Assembly: GCF_001696605.3 (NCBI RefSeq)
Contig: NZ_CP031716.1
Location: forward strand, 2,852,001 to 2,916,000
DNA from: Acinetobacter wuhouensis
Lineage (GTDB): Bacteria > Pseudomonadota > Gammaproteobacteria > Pseudomonadales > Moraxellaceae
Reading direction: 5' to 3'
Length of the DNA: 64,000 bases
A model generated the notes under the pieces. That model ran no database searches. It was not told the DNA's origin and saw only the letters and a program-made list of their open reading frames with translations. Position numbers and translations under genes: made by a program. This document shows, in pieces, positions 55,059 to 63,186 of this stretch. Positions within the stretch are counted from its first letter, which is position 1; each line of letters begins with the position of its first letter.

Positions 55059-55457
55059 TTAAATTTTATCATATTCAACTTGGACGGCTTCACAGCTTGC
55101 TTTTTGTTCTTGTTCAAAATTTTGAATTTTTGTTAATAGTGCATCATAACTACTTTGTTCTTTAAGTAGCTCTTGATTAAATTCATCCTTATGTTTTTCA
55201 TTATTCTTAAGCATCTGAATTAATTTATGATTAATCACACAACGCCAATATAAATAGGTATCAGAACTTTCAGCATCACCACTCGCTAGTGAAATCCTTT
55301 CTGTGAGAATGAGGTCTAATCCGTACTGAAAATTTTCCCTAAAATCATGATATGTCTGTTGTTCTGAAATATCCACATGATCAAGATCTGAAGCATTCAC
55401 CTGAACAAAAACGCTAAATATTCCAGCTAACATCAATATAGATTTAAAAATTTTCAT
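55059..55457 (-). CDS. Small periplasmic protein, LprI-like in size
   Basis: A 132-residue protein with a signal peptide cut near 'VNA-SDL'. The mature part is helical with two Cys ('YWRCVINHK' and 'KASCEAVQ'). It resembles lysozyme-inhibitor-like (DUF1311) proteins only loosely. It may be transcribed on its own; a hairpin lies just upstream between it and the lipoprotein gene. Confidence 0.6.
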   Translation of the reverse strand: MKIFKSILMLAGIFSVFVQVNASDLDHVDISEQQTYHDFRENFQYGLDLILTERISLASGDAESSDTYLYWRCVINHKLIQMLKNNEKHKDEFNQELLKEQSSYDALLTKIQNFEQEQKASCEAVQVEYDKI

Positions 55458-55482
55458 TATTCTCCCTCTTCATAAAATGAAA

Positions 55483-55505
55483 GAAGCACTCAAAATAAGT
55501 GCTTC
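55483..55505. terminator. Terminator of the first lipoprotein gene
   Basis: GAAGCACT and AGTGCTTC form an eight-base stem with a seven-base loop. On the minus strand TTTC follows. It lies just after the stop of the lipoprotein gene at 55520. Confidence 0.7.
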
Positions 55506-55519
55506 CCAAATTACCTCAA

Positions 55520-56275
55520 TCAACGATCTGCTGGAAAAGCATTTGGTGGTGGTGCATATTTATTAACAGGCTTTGCTTCTTCTTCAGGAGATTCAAGTTC
55601 GTAAATCGCAGTACCAATCACACCTGCATTTTGGATTGAACCATTGTCCGAATTTGCTGCATAAGACTCTTCTGGCTTGCTGAATGTAAATGATGCAACC
55701 GCACGTTCACTTTTACGGAAACCTTCGATCTTCAACGAATCATGAGCATGTAGAATATAACCTGCATTGCTACGAGATGCTTCACTACCATTAATCACAT
55801 CAACACCATCGACACTGGCAACCACTTCAAAGGTTTTGCCCGTATTATTTTCATATTGAAGTTGATAGCTACGCCCTTCTCGACCTTCTAGGTAATAGCT
55901 TTGTCCAACACGATAGATAGGTAACTTATTACCCTGATCATCAATCACGGAGAATTCAATTTTCCCAGCAGCTAAAGAAATTGAATTGACCGATTTTCCT
56001 TGGTAATTTTTATCTGCATATTGCACGATACTTTCAGCGATTGGGTCACTCGACTTACGCTTTAAATCGACCTCAGTCACATGAGAGTCAATTTCATCCC
56101 CCCATTTCGTTCCAAGCTTTTCATCACTTGCAACATCATTATTGGCAGCTTCAGTAGCAGCATCTGCACTGGTCGTTTGAGTATTACTATTTGAAGAACT
56201 TTCTTCCGCTTTTTTCGAACAAGCAGCAAGAAAAATACAGAACAAGAGGCATAACAGAATATTTATTTTTTTCAT
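55520..56275 (-). CDS. Lipoprotein, member A of a tandem paralogous pair
   Basis: A 251-residue lipoprotein with lipobox LAAC (Cys about 19) and a Ser/Thr/Ala/Asn-rich linker. The domain begins 'SDEKLGTKWGDEIDSHVTEVDLKRKSSDPI' and includes 'VASVDGVDVINGSEASRSNAGYI' and 'VASFTFSKPEESYAANSDNGSIQNAGVIG'. Its tail is 'YAPPPNAFPADR'. The gene at 56501 encodes a close relative with the same order of motifs, about half identical by eye. The function is unknown; it is probably anchored in the outer membrane. Confidence 0.8.
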   Translation of the reverse strand: MKKINILLCLLFCIFLAACSKKAEESSSNSNTQTTSADAATEAANNDVASDEKLGTKWGDEIDSHVTEVDLKRKSSDPIAESIVQYADKNYQGKSVNSISLAAGKIEFSVIDDQGNKLPIYRVGQSYYLEGREGRSYQLQYENNTGKTFEVVASVDGVDVINGSEASRSNAGYILHAHDSLKIEGFRKSERAVASFTFSKPEESYAANSDNGSIQNAGVIGTAIYELESPEEEAKPVNKYAPPPNAFPADR

Positions 56276-56463
56276 TATGTTACCTATTTTAAAGTTGTAA
56301 ATAAGCTTCCAATCGTTTTAATGCTTTTATTTACCGCATTATATGATCAGAAATTTTGGGTAACTTAGACTATTATCACAGCCATCATATCAAGATGATT
56401 TTAGATTCACGATCATCAAATGGTTATAATTTTGTAATATTATAACATCTCAATAAAATTTAT

Positions 56464-56487
56464 AATGAGGCATCTTTCGCCTCATTT
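56464..56487 (-). terminator. Terminator of the second lipoprotein gene
   Basis: AATGAGGC and GCCTCATT form an eight-base stem around ATCTTTC, with T runs on both strands. It is downstream of the 56501 gene. Confidence 0.82.
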
Positions 56488-56500
56488 TTAGATAGATCAC

Positions 56501-57322
56501 CTAATCTGCTGGAAATGCATTCGGTGCAGGCGCATATCCATCATTTGTTTTTTTGGGTGGGTAATACTTAGGGGCTTTAAGTTCATAAACCACGGTACCA
56601 ATTACACCTGTATTTTGAATTGAACCACTCGCGGAATTTGCTGCATAGGAGTTCTGAGGTTTACTGAACGTAAATGATGCAACGGATGAATGACTTTTTC
56701 TAAAACCTTCAATTGCAAATGAACTATAAGGGCGCAGAACATAACCACTCTTTGAACGAGATGCACGGCTACCATCGAGCACATCTAAACCATCAACACT
56801 CGCCACAATTTCAAAAGTCTGATTACTGGTATTTGAATAGCGAAGTTGATAACTTTGCCCATCATTTGCTGATAAATAATAATTTTGACCATCACGATAT
56901 AACGGTAAAATTCGCCCGCGATCATCAACAACTGAAAAGCTAATTTTCCCAGAAGCTAAAGAAATGCTATTGATACCACGACCTGAAAACTGCTTACTGG
57001 CATAGCGAATTTGAGTTTCATCAATGGGGCTACTACTTAGACGCTTCAAATCGACTTGTGTTACATAAGAACTCAAATCATCGCCCCACTTTGTTCCTAA
57101 GCGTTCATCTGAGCGCACATTATTTTGCGTAGATGCAGCTCTAGGATTGGCTTTAGCTTTTGCATGAGTGGATGATGGAGCAGGTTTTGCAGAAGTTTCC
57201 GCTTGTGGTACAGGTGCATATTCTGCTTCAGAAGCAGTCTCTGAGGTGGCAATTTTTGTTGTACTACACGCGCTGATTAAGCAGGTCAAAAAAAGCCACA
57301 GTAAAATTTTTGATTTATACAT
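56501..57322 (-). CDS. Lipoprotein, member B of a tandem paralogous pair
   Basis: A 273-residue lipoprotein with lipobox ISAC (Cys about 19). It has the same structure as its neighbour: 'SDERLGTKWGDDLSSYVTQVDLKRLSSSPI', 'VASVDGLDVLDGSRASRSKSGYV', 'VASFTFSKPQNSYAANSASGSIQNTGVIG' and a tail 'YAPAPNAFPAD'. The linker is richer in Pro and Ala. Each copy has its own terminator, so they may be regulated separately. Duplication with divergence is clear; the function is unknown. Confidence 0.8.
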   Translation of the reverse strand: MYKSKILLWLFLTCLISACSTTKIATSETASEAEYAPVPQAETSAKPAPSSTHAKAKANPRAASTQNNVRSDERLGTKWGDDLSSYVTQVDLKRLSSSPIDETQIRYASKQFSGRGINSISLASGKISFSVVDDRGRILPLYRDGQNYYLSANDGQSYQLRYSNTSNQTFEIVASVDGLDVLDGSRASRSKSGYVLRPYSSFAIEGFRKSHSSVASFTFSKPQNSYAANSASGSIQNTGVIGTVVYELKAPKYYPPKKTNDGYAPAPNAFPAD

Positions 57323-57512
57323 GTTCCATTCCCTATTTTTAGAATTATATTGAAATCAGTATAAATAAATTGATTGTTTTGATACGTTGAAAATTGTTAA
57401 ACCACTTTCGCTTTAAAAATTCACTTCAACATACACTCTCTAAAATGGCTCATTTGTCAAAGACCTATTCCAATCATTTAAAATAAGCCTTTGAAAATGC
57501 AAATAATGCTTT

Positions 57513-58313
57513 CTACTCTTGCATCGGGCGCAAAGTTAATATCTGCTCACTACGTCCAAAAGGTCCTTGTGTATCATGCAAAATCGAACTAGATAAACCA
57601 ATCCCATCCGCACCATATTGCTGAACTGCTTCAATGCCCAACCATTTACCTTGTGGCATGCGATACAAATGAATTTGCAAATCTAAATTTGGAAATCCCC
57701 AATCAAATGGACGATTTTGTCTAGGCACAATGCCATTCGCCATATCTGACATACAGACCAATTGTACAAATGGTGAGGTTGATTGCCCCTCGACCATATC
57801 GACATCAGTACTTAACCACACCAATCCTTTACCATTTCTTTGCTGATTTGAGCGTGCTTCTACAGTCTTGGTATATTGACCACGCCACTGATGAATCCCA
57901 TCGAATACTGGCATATTTTCAGGGCTTTCAACAGCTAAATCTTCAAGCCCTGCAATTGAAGAGGTATCTGAGGTCATCATACGCCAAGTATGTGCAACGA
58001 CTAAAGTTTTACCTTGCCCTTTCATCGTCGACTCAATCAATTCAATGGTTTTACCAGCACGAATAGTTTTAGTCGTGATTTCAATTTCACCCAATGCAAT
58101 CAAACCATAAATATCGAGGCTAATTCGCCCGATGCGCATATGCTGACGTGGTGCATATTGTTCTAGTTCTGCACAAATAATTCCTGTTGCAGGTGCCATA
58201 TGTTGCTCATTGGGATTCCATGCACCTTGGGCATTCATGGTTGACACATAATGAGCGGTCACTACACCTTGAGCATCGATTTGACGATCAATCAATTGAT
58301 AATATGCAGACAT
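57513..58313 (-). CDS. TesB-like acyl-CoA thioesterase
   Basis: A 266-residue double-hotdog thioesterase. 'HMAPATGIICAELEQYAP' begins the first hotdog and 'GLVWLSTDVDMVEGQSTSPFVQLVCMSDMANG' the second, with 'IHLYRMPQGKWLGIEAVQQYGADGIGLSSS' carrying the Asp/Gln-type active site. It probably hydrolyses medium-chain acyl-CoA. It is monocistronic; a dispersed repeat lies upstream. Confidence 0.85.
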   Translation of the reverse strand: MSAYYQLIDRQIDAQGVVTAHYVSTMNAQGAWNPNEQHMAPATGIICAELEQYAPRQHMRIGRISLDIYGLIALGEIEITTKTIRAGKTIELIESTMKGQGKTLVVAHTWRMMTSDTSSIAGLEDLAVESPENMPVFDGIHQWRGQYTKTVEARSNQQRNGKGLVWLSTDVDMVEGQSTSPFVQLVCMSDMANGIVPRQNRPFDWGFPNLDLQIHLYRMPQGKWLGIEAVQQYGADGIGLSSSILHDTQGPFGRSEQILTLRPMQE

Positions 58314-58500
58314 AAACTTCCCTGAAATTTTTAAATACTTGCGCGTTAAACTAATCTTTTGGAGTTATTTTTGTACTGAACTTTAGTGGTAAAGTCTAAT
58401 AATTAAGGCAAATATGACCTCATGGGTTCTCAAGTTTGCAATTGCTGTTATTAGGGATGATATAAAAATGGGATGTTTGACCTGCTAAATGCGTATACCT

Positions 58501-58625
58501 CTTACGTAAGTCATGAAATGTTCGAATCTTAAACCCAGAGGTGTATCGAGAATTCCTTCTCTTACGCCATATATGGCTCAGGGATGAGGAGGTAACTCCG
58601 CAAGAGGATGAGGGGGACTGCTAAT
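58501..58625. repeat. Dispersed intergenic repeat, copy 2
   Basis: The second copy of the repeat found at 23950-24090, in the same orientation, with the shared block CATATATGGCTCAGGGATGA and similar ends. It fills the middle of the 420-base gap between the thioesterase and yggS genes. The remainder of the gap, 58314-58500 and 58626-58679, shows no gene. Confidence 0.75.
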
Positions 58626-58679
58626 TAGGACTACTAATTAGAAATGCTCAAATGCTATCCACAATCACTTTCATAATAA

Positions 58680-58698
58680 GCCTCCTCTAAAAGGAGGC
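58680..58698. terminator. Hairpin after yggS
   Basis: GCCTCCT and AGGAGGC form a seven-base GC-rich stem with a five-base loop, about 40 bases downstream of the yggS stop. The T tract on the minus strand is weak. Confidence 0.6.
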
Positions 58699-58736
58699 AA
58701 AACATCATGACAATAAAGCACTAAACTGACTTTGAC

Positions 58737-59429
58737 CTACACCAACTTTGAATAGTCTCTCGCACCAAACAACGCAGTTCCCACTCGAACCATGGTTGAG
58801 CCTGCAGCAATCGCCTCGCTTATATCGCCTGACATTCCCATACTCAACGTATCCCAATCTTCAGGATGTGCATGTTGTGCTTTCACATTTTCAAATAAAG
58901 CTTTTGCATCTAAAAAAGCTTGTGGATTGTTTGGCGCAGGAATCACCATCAAACCACGCAATTTTAAATGTGGTAGTTGACTGATTTGAGCAACTAAATC
59001 GGCAACCTCTTCAGGCTGACAACCATCCTTAGTGTCTTGAGCATCAATATTGACTTGTAAACATATATTTAATGGTGCTTGTGTTGCTTCACGTTGATTC
59101 GATAATCGTTCAGCAATAATCAAACGATCCACCCCATGCACCCAAGCAAATTTTTCAGCCAAATGTTTGGTCTTATTGCGTTGTACATGACCAATAAAAT
59201 GCCACTCAATCTCTAAATCACTTAAAGCTTCAATTTTATCCAAAGCTTCTTGCAAATAATTTTCCCCAAATGCGCGCTGTCCTGTTGCATACATTGCTTT
59301 TAACATTTCACTGGGGTGCGTTTTTGAAACTGCCAATAATTGCACCTGACTCACATCTCGATTTACTGTCAAACAGGCTTGCTGAATTTGTTCTAACACA
59401 TGATTTCGAGCTTGATTTAGATCATTCAT
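58737..59429 (-). CDS. yggS: YggS/PROSC family pyridoxal-phosphate-binding protein
   Basis: A 230-residue PLP-binding barrel protein that keeps PLP and amino-acid metabolism in balance. 'LLAVSKTHPSEML' carries the PLP lysine. 'FGENYLQEALDKI', 'WHFIGHVQRNKTK' and 'LSMGMSGDISEAIAAGSTMVRVGTALFG' are signature segments. The ATG at 59429, preceded by GAGAAT, is preferred over an upstream in-frame ATG at 59450. It is divergent from pilT, the usual arrangement in Acinetobacter and Pseudomonas. Confidence 0.94.
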   Translation of the reverse strand: MNDLNQARNHVLEQIQQACLTVNRDVSQVQLLAVSKTHPSEMLKAMYATGQRAFGENYLQEALDKIEALSDLEIEWHFIGHVQRNKTKHLAEKFAWVHGVDRLIIAERLSNQREATQAPLNICLQVNIDAQDTKDGCQPEEVADLVAQISQLPHLKLRGLMVIPAPNNPQAFLDAKALFENVKAQHAHPEDWDTLSMGMSGDISEAIAAGSTMVRVGTALFGARDYSKLV

Positions 59430-59552
59430 TGATAGGATTCTCATTTCCAAAAAAATTCAGCTTCCAAGCGATGAAATTGTTGGTTATGCTGAGTGAAAAG
59501 CACTATTATTCTACAAAATAATTAAGTGAATAGCTTTAAATTCGGGGACATT

Positions 59553-60590
59553 ATGGATATTACAGAATTATTGGCATTTTCTGTCAAAAACGGGGCATCA
59601 GACTTACACCTTTCAGCTGGTATGCCACCGATGATTCGTGTGGATGGTGAAGTTCGCCGTATCAATTTACCAGCTTTAGAACATAAAGATGTTCACCGTC
59701 TTGTTTATGACATCATGAATGATAAACAACGTCGTGATTTTGAAGAACAATTAGAAACTGACTTTTCGTTTGAAGTCCCTGGTGTTGCCCGTTTCCGTGT
59801 CAACGCATTTAACCAAAACCGTGGTGCAGGCGCTGTATTCCGTACCATTCCTTCTAAAGTTTTAACGATGGAAGATTTGGGTCTAGGACAAATCTTTAAA
59901 GATCTTTGTGAATTACCTCGTGGTTTAATTCTCGTCACAGGGCCTACAGGTTCGGGGAAGTCAACAACCTTAGCAGCAATGGTTGATTTCATTAATGACA
60001 ATCGTTATGACCACATCCTCACAGTCGAAGACCCGATTGAATTTGTGCACCAGTCGAAGAAATGTTTGATCAACCAGCGTGAAGTGCATCGTGACACCCA
60101 TGGCTTTAATGAAGCACTGCGTTCGGCACTGCGTGAAGACCCAGACATCATCCTCGTCGGGGAAATGCGTGACCTTGAAACGATTCGTTTGGCACTCACA
60201 GCTGCGGAAACAGGTCACTTGGTATTTGGTACGCTACATACCACGTCTGCGGCAAAAACCATTGACCGTGTGATCGACGTATTCCCAGCTGAAGAAAAAG
60301 ACATGGTTCGTGCCATGTTATCTGAATCCTTACAAGCTGTTATTTCTCAATGTCTACTGAAAAAAACAGGTGGTGGACGAGTTGCCGCGCATGAAATCAT
60401 GATCGGTATTCCTGCAATCCGTAACTTAATCCGTGAAAACAAAGTTGCTCAAATGTACTCTGCGATTCAAACAGGTGCAAACTATGGTATGACGACATTG
60501 GATCAAAGTTTAAAAACACTGGTATCTAAAGGTGTAATTAGCCCTCAAGTTGCACGAAATTCTGCAAAACAACCAGAATCATTCTTATAA
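59553..60590 (+). CDS. pilT: Type IV pilus retraction ATPase PilT
   Basis: The 345-residue hexameric ATPase pulls back type IV pili to give twitching motility and DNA uptake. 'GPTGSGKST' is Walker A, 'ILTVEDPIEF' the Asp box, 'IILVGEMRDLETI' Walker B, and 'TLHTTSAAKTIDRVID' the His box. The PilT-specific 'AIRNLIRENKVAQ' is near residue 290. The ATG at 59553 with CGGGGAC ahead was chosen over a GTG at 59526. pilU follows after 23 bases. Confidence 0.96.
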   Translation: MDITELLAFSVKNGASDLHLSAGMPPMIRVDGEVRRINLPALEHKDVHRLVYDIMNDKQRRDFEEQLETDFSFEVPGVARFRVNAFNQNRGAGAVFRTIPSKVLTMEDLGLGQIFKDLCELPRGLILVTGPTGSGKSTTLAAMVDFINDNRYDHILTVEDPIEFVHQSKKCLINQREVHRDTHGFNEALRSALREDPDIILVGEMRDLETIRLALTAAETGHLVFGTLHTTSAAKTIDRVIDVFPAEEKDMVRAMLSESLQAVISQCLLKKTGGGRVAAHEIMIGIPAIRNLIRENKVAQMYSAIQTGANYGMTTLDQSLKTLVSKGVISPQVARNSAKQPESFL

Positions 60591-60613
60591 AAATGGATAA
60601 TTAGGAATTAAAG

Positions 60614-61732
60614 ATGGACTTTAATGACTTGCTCAATATGATGATTGAGCAAAAAGCATCCGATTTATTTATTACGGCTGATGTTGAACCATCAATGAAA
60701 ATTAATGGTCAAATCGTACCTGTGGTAAAAACCAAGTTGAATGGCGACATCATCATGCAATTGCTCAACTCAATTATGAGTGAAAAGCAACGTAAAGAAT
60801 TTGCCGAAACTCGTGAGTGTAACTTCGCGATTACCAATAAAGACAAGACAGCGCGTTTTCGTGTCAGCGCATTTCAGCAACGTGATATGCCAGGCATGGT
60901 TTTACGTCGTATTGAAACTAAAATTCCAACGATGGAAGAGTTAAAACTTCCACCAATTCTAAAAGATTTAGCCATGACCAAACGTGGCATTATTATCTTT
61001 GTAGGTGCGACAGGTACGGGGAAATCAACCTCTTTAGCATCGATTATTGGTTACCGTAACCATAATTCTAAAGGTCATATCATTACCATTGAAGACCCGA
61101 TTGAATTTGTTCATGAACATGCGGGTTGTATTATTACCCAACGCGAAGTGGGTATTGATACCGATTCATTTGAAATCGCGTTAAAAAATACCTTACGTCA
61201 AGCACCCGATGTAATCTTAATTGGTGAGATTCGCTCTCGTGAAACCATGGATTACGCGATTGCCTTTGCGGAAACGGGTCACTTGGTTTTTGCTACACTG
61301 CACGCCAACAACGCCAACCAAGCCATTGATCGTATTATTCACTTCTTTGAATCTGACCGTCATAGCCAATTGTTCATGGACTTGTCGCTGAATTTAAAAG
61401 CGATGATCGCGCAACAGTTGATTCCAACACCAGATGGTAACTCTCGTCGTGCTGCGATTGAAATTCTAATCAACTCCCCTTTAATTTCTGATTTGATCCG
61501 TAAAGGTGACATTCACGAAATTAAAGATTTGATGAAACGCTCACGTGAGTTAGGGATGCAAACCTTTGACCAAGCCTTGTTTGACTTATATAAAGCAGGG
61601 CAAATCACCTATAAAGATGCACTGAAACATGCAGATTCACCAAATGATTTACGTCTACAAATCAAACTGGATGAAGAAGGTGGTGCACAATTGCTCAATG
61701 CAAATACTAAATTAACTTTCGACGGTCAATAG
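60614..61732 (+). CDS. pilU: PilT-like ATPase PilU
   Basis: The 372-residue partner of PilT that strengthens retraction. 'GATGTGKST' is Walker A, 'ITIEDPIEFVHEH' the Asp box, 'VILIGEIRSRETM' Walker B and 'TLHANNANQAIDR' the His box. The tail differs from PilT ('LISDLIRKGDIHEIKDLM'), as is normal. It is encoded 23 bases after pilT, so both are made together, and a strong terminator follows. Confidence 0.95.
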   Translation: MDFNDLLNMMIEQKASDLFITADVEPSMKINGQIVPVVKTKLNGDIIMQLLNSIMSEKQRKEFAETRECNFAITNKDKTARFRVSAFQQRDMPGMVLRRIETKIPTMEELKLPPILKDLAMTKRGIIIFVGATGTGKSTSLASIIGYRNHNSKGHIITIEDPIEFVHEHAGCIITQREVGIDTDSFEIALKNTLRQAPDVILIGEIRSRETMDYAIAFAETGHLVFATLHANNANQAIDRIIHFFESDRHSQLFMDLSLNLKAMIAQQLIPTPDGNSRRAAIEILINSPLISDLIRKGDIHEIKDLMKRSRELGMQTFDQALFDLYKAGQITYKDALKHADSPNDLRLQIKLDEEGGAQLLNANTKLTFDGQ

Positions 61733-61757
61733 ATTTCACAATTGCCAAATACGTCAT

Positions 61758-61793
61758 AAAAAAGGGAGCTGAATTCATTCAGCTCCCTTTTTT
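61758..61793. terminator. Bidirectional terminator between pilU and fur
   Basis: AAAAAAGGGAGCTGAAT pairs with ATTCAGCTCCCTTTTTT in a long GC-containing stem. A and T runs on both sides suit both convergent transcripts. Confidence 0.92.
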
Positions 61794-61816
61794 AATTTGT
61801 TGTATTTATGTGATTT

Positions 61817-62254
61817 TTAGCGCTTACGATATGCTTCCTGACATTCAGGTGCATCACAATAACCATATAAATTCAACGAGTGTCCAGTCAATTTGAAACC
61901 GTGCTTATCTGCAACTTCATGCTGTTCATGTTCGATAATATCATTAGTAAATTCAACAACTTTATTGCAGTTTTGACAAACAATATGATCATGATGATCT
62001 TCTTGCATAATTTCAAAAACAGAGTGATTGTTTTCAAAATGATGACGCTGAATAATACCCGCAGCTTCGAATTGTGTTAACACACGATATACGGTAGCCA
62101 AACCGACATCTTCACCTTGCTCAAGTAATGTTTTATAAATGTCTTCCGCGCTCAAGTGGTGTTGTCTTGAATTTTCTAATAATTCCAAAATCTTGATTCG
62201 TGGTAGGGTAACTTTAAGTCCAGCTTTTCGTAAATCTTGATTTGAAATAGGCAT
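61817..62254 (-). CDS. fur: Ferric uptake regulator Fur
   Basis: A 145-residue iron-responsive repressor. The winged helix is 'LRKAGLKVTLPRIKILELLENSRQHHLSAEDIY'. Metal-binding residues are in 'HHFENNHSVFEI' and 'DHHDHIVCQNCNKVVEF', and a second Cys pair is in 'YCDAPECQE'. The length is normal. It is divergent from bamE, as in many gammaproteobacteria. An imperfect palindrome lies in the shared promoter region. Confidence 0.96.
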   Translation of the reverse strand: MPISNQDLRKAGLKVTLPRIKILELLENSRQHHLSAEDIYKTLLEQGEDVGLATVYRVLTQFEAAGIIQRHHFENNHSVFEIMQEDHHDHIVCQNCNKVVEFTNDIIEHEQHEVADKHGFKLTGHSLNLYGYCDAPECQEAYRKR

Positions 62255-62304
62255 ATAAAAAGGTCTCTCAACAAATTTTAAGTTGGAATATGCAACAGAG
62301 TTGA

Positions 62305-62339
62305 GATGCAGTATGATCTATCCGTGGATCAATTGCATC
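62305..62339. promoter_or_regulatory. Imperfect palindrome between fur and bamE
   Basis: GATGCAGTATGATC (62305-62318) and GATCAATTGCATC (62327-62339) are inverted, with an eight-base gap. It could be a Fur or other operator in the divergent promoter region, though it does not match the usual Fur box closely. Confidence 0.4.
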
Positions 62340-62366
62340 ATAATTAATTTGGGATAGTGTAGCAAA

Positions 62367-62765
62367 ATGCAAAAAATCATGCTGACGTTATTCGTCGCTT
62401 CTTTACTTGGTGGCTGTTCAGTATTTGGAGTATACAAAGTTGATATTCCTCAAGGAACACCCTTAACCCAAGCTCAAGCTTCAAAAATTCAAGTCGGTAT
62501 GAACTACCAACAAGTCCGTTTCTTGCTTGGTAGCCCAACAGTCACAGATCCAATGAATCCAGGACGATGGGACTACATTTACAACTATATCCCAGGAACT
62601 TATGCAAAAAAAGCCAAGATTCCCGCAGCACATGGTCAACATCTCAAGGTTTACTTCGATGAAGCAGGTGTAGTCACCCAAATCGAAGGCTTAGACACCA
62701 TTCCAGAGTCTCAACCAGGCTTACCAGCTTCTAAAGAAGCGATATTGAATGCGCCCCCACTATAG
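62367..62765 (+). CDS. bamE: Outer membrane assembly lipoprotein BamE
   Basis: A 132-residue lipoprotein of the BAM complex, which inserts beta-barrels into the outer membrane. The lipobox is LGGC (Cys about 17). The SmpA/OmlA core has 'KIQVGMNYQQVRFLLGSPTVTDPMNPGRWDYIY'. The C-terminal tail is rich in Pro and Ala. It is divergent from fur and has its own terminator. Confidence 0.95.
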   Translation: MQKIMLTLFVASLLGGCSVFGVYKVDIPQGTPLTQAQASKIQVGMNYQQVRFLLGSPTVTDPMNPGRWDYIYNYIPGTYAKKAKIPAAHGQHLKVYFDEAGVVTQIEGLDTIPESQPGLPASKEAILNAPPL

Positions 62766-62783
62766 ACACTTTGCTATAAAAAG

Positions 62784-62807
62784 AAACCCCTCATTGAGGG
62801 GTTTTTT
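62784..62807 (+). terminator. Terminator of bamE
   Basis: AAACCCCTCA and TGAGGGGTTT form a ten-base stem with a short loop, then a T run. Orientation suits bamE and the convergent RnfH-like gene. Confidence 0.9.
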
Positions 62808-62848
62808 ATATGCATTCAATTGTTTAAAGCGATTATTGAAATAATTGC

Positions 62849-63169
62849 TTATTTGAATAGCAATTGTTGGTAACGATTGCCACGACAATAACGCCCTACA
62901 GGATTCGCTTTGGCGCGATTACGGCGAATATCTTTAGGGTTAATGGTTAAAGCTCTATATATTTCAACACGATCCCCTGCGGCTAGCAGTTGTTGTTGAT
63001 CTTTACATTTCACACCAAAAATACCAAAACTAAAATTTTCAGGTAATTCTACCTGCGCAGCCAAACCGCTTTGAGCAATCGCATCAGCAATCGTCATACC
63101 GTCACAAAATTGTAACTCAATGTGAAATTGCTGCGTTTCAGCAGCATATGCGACCCAAACTTTCGACAC
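62849..63169 (-). CDS. RnfH family protein (UPF0125)
   Basis: A 106-residue ubiquitin-like-fold protein. 'VWVAYAAETQQFHIELQFCDGMTIADAIAQSGL' and 'VEIYRALTINPKDIRRNRAKA' are the family signature. The open frame extends upstream to 63265, but GTG at 63169, with AAAGGTGG as ribosome site, gives the usual size and avoids overlap with the upstream gene. RnfH genes often neighbour bamE or smpB, as here. Its exact role is unknown. Confidence 0.85.
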   Translation of the reverse strand: MSKVWVAYAAETQQFHIELQFCDGMTIADAIAQSGLAAQVELPENFSFGIFGVKCKDQQQLLAAGDRVEIYRALTINPKDIRRNRAKANPVGRYCRGNRYQQLLFK

Positions 63170-63186
63170 ACGCCCACCTTTAATTT

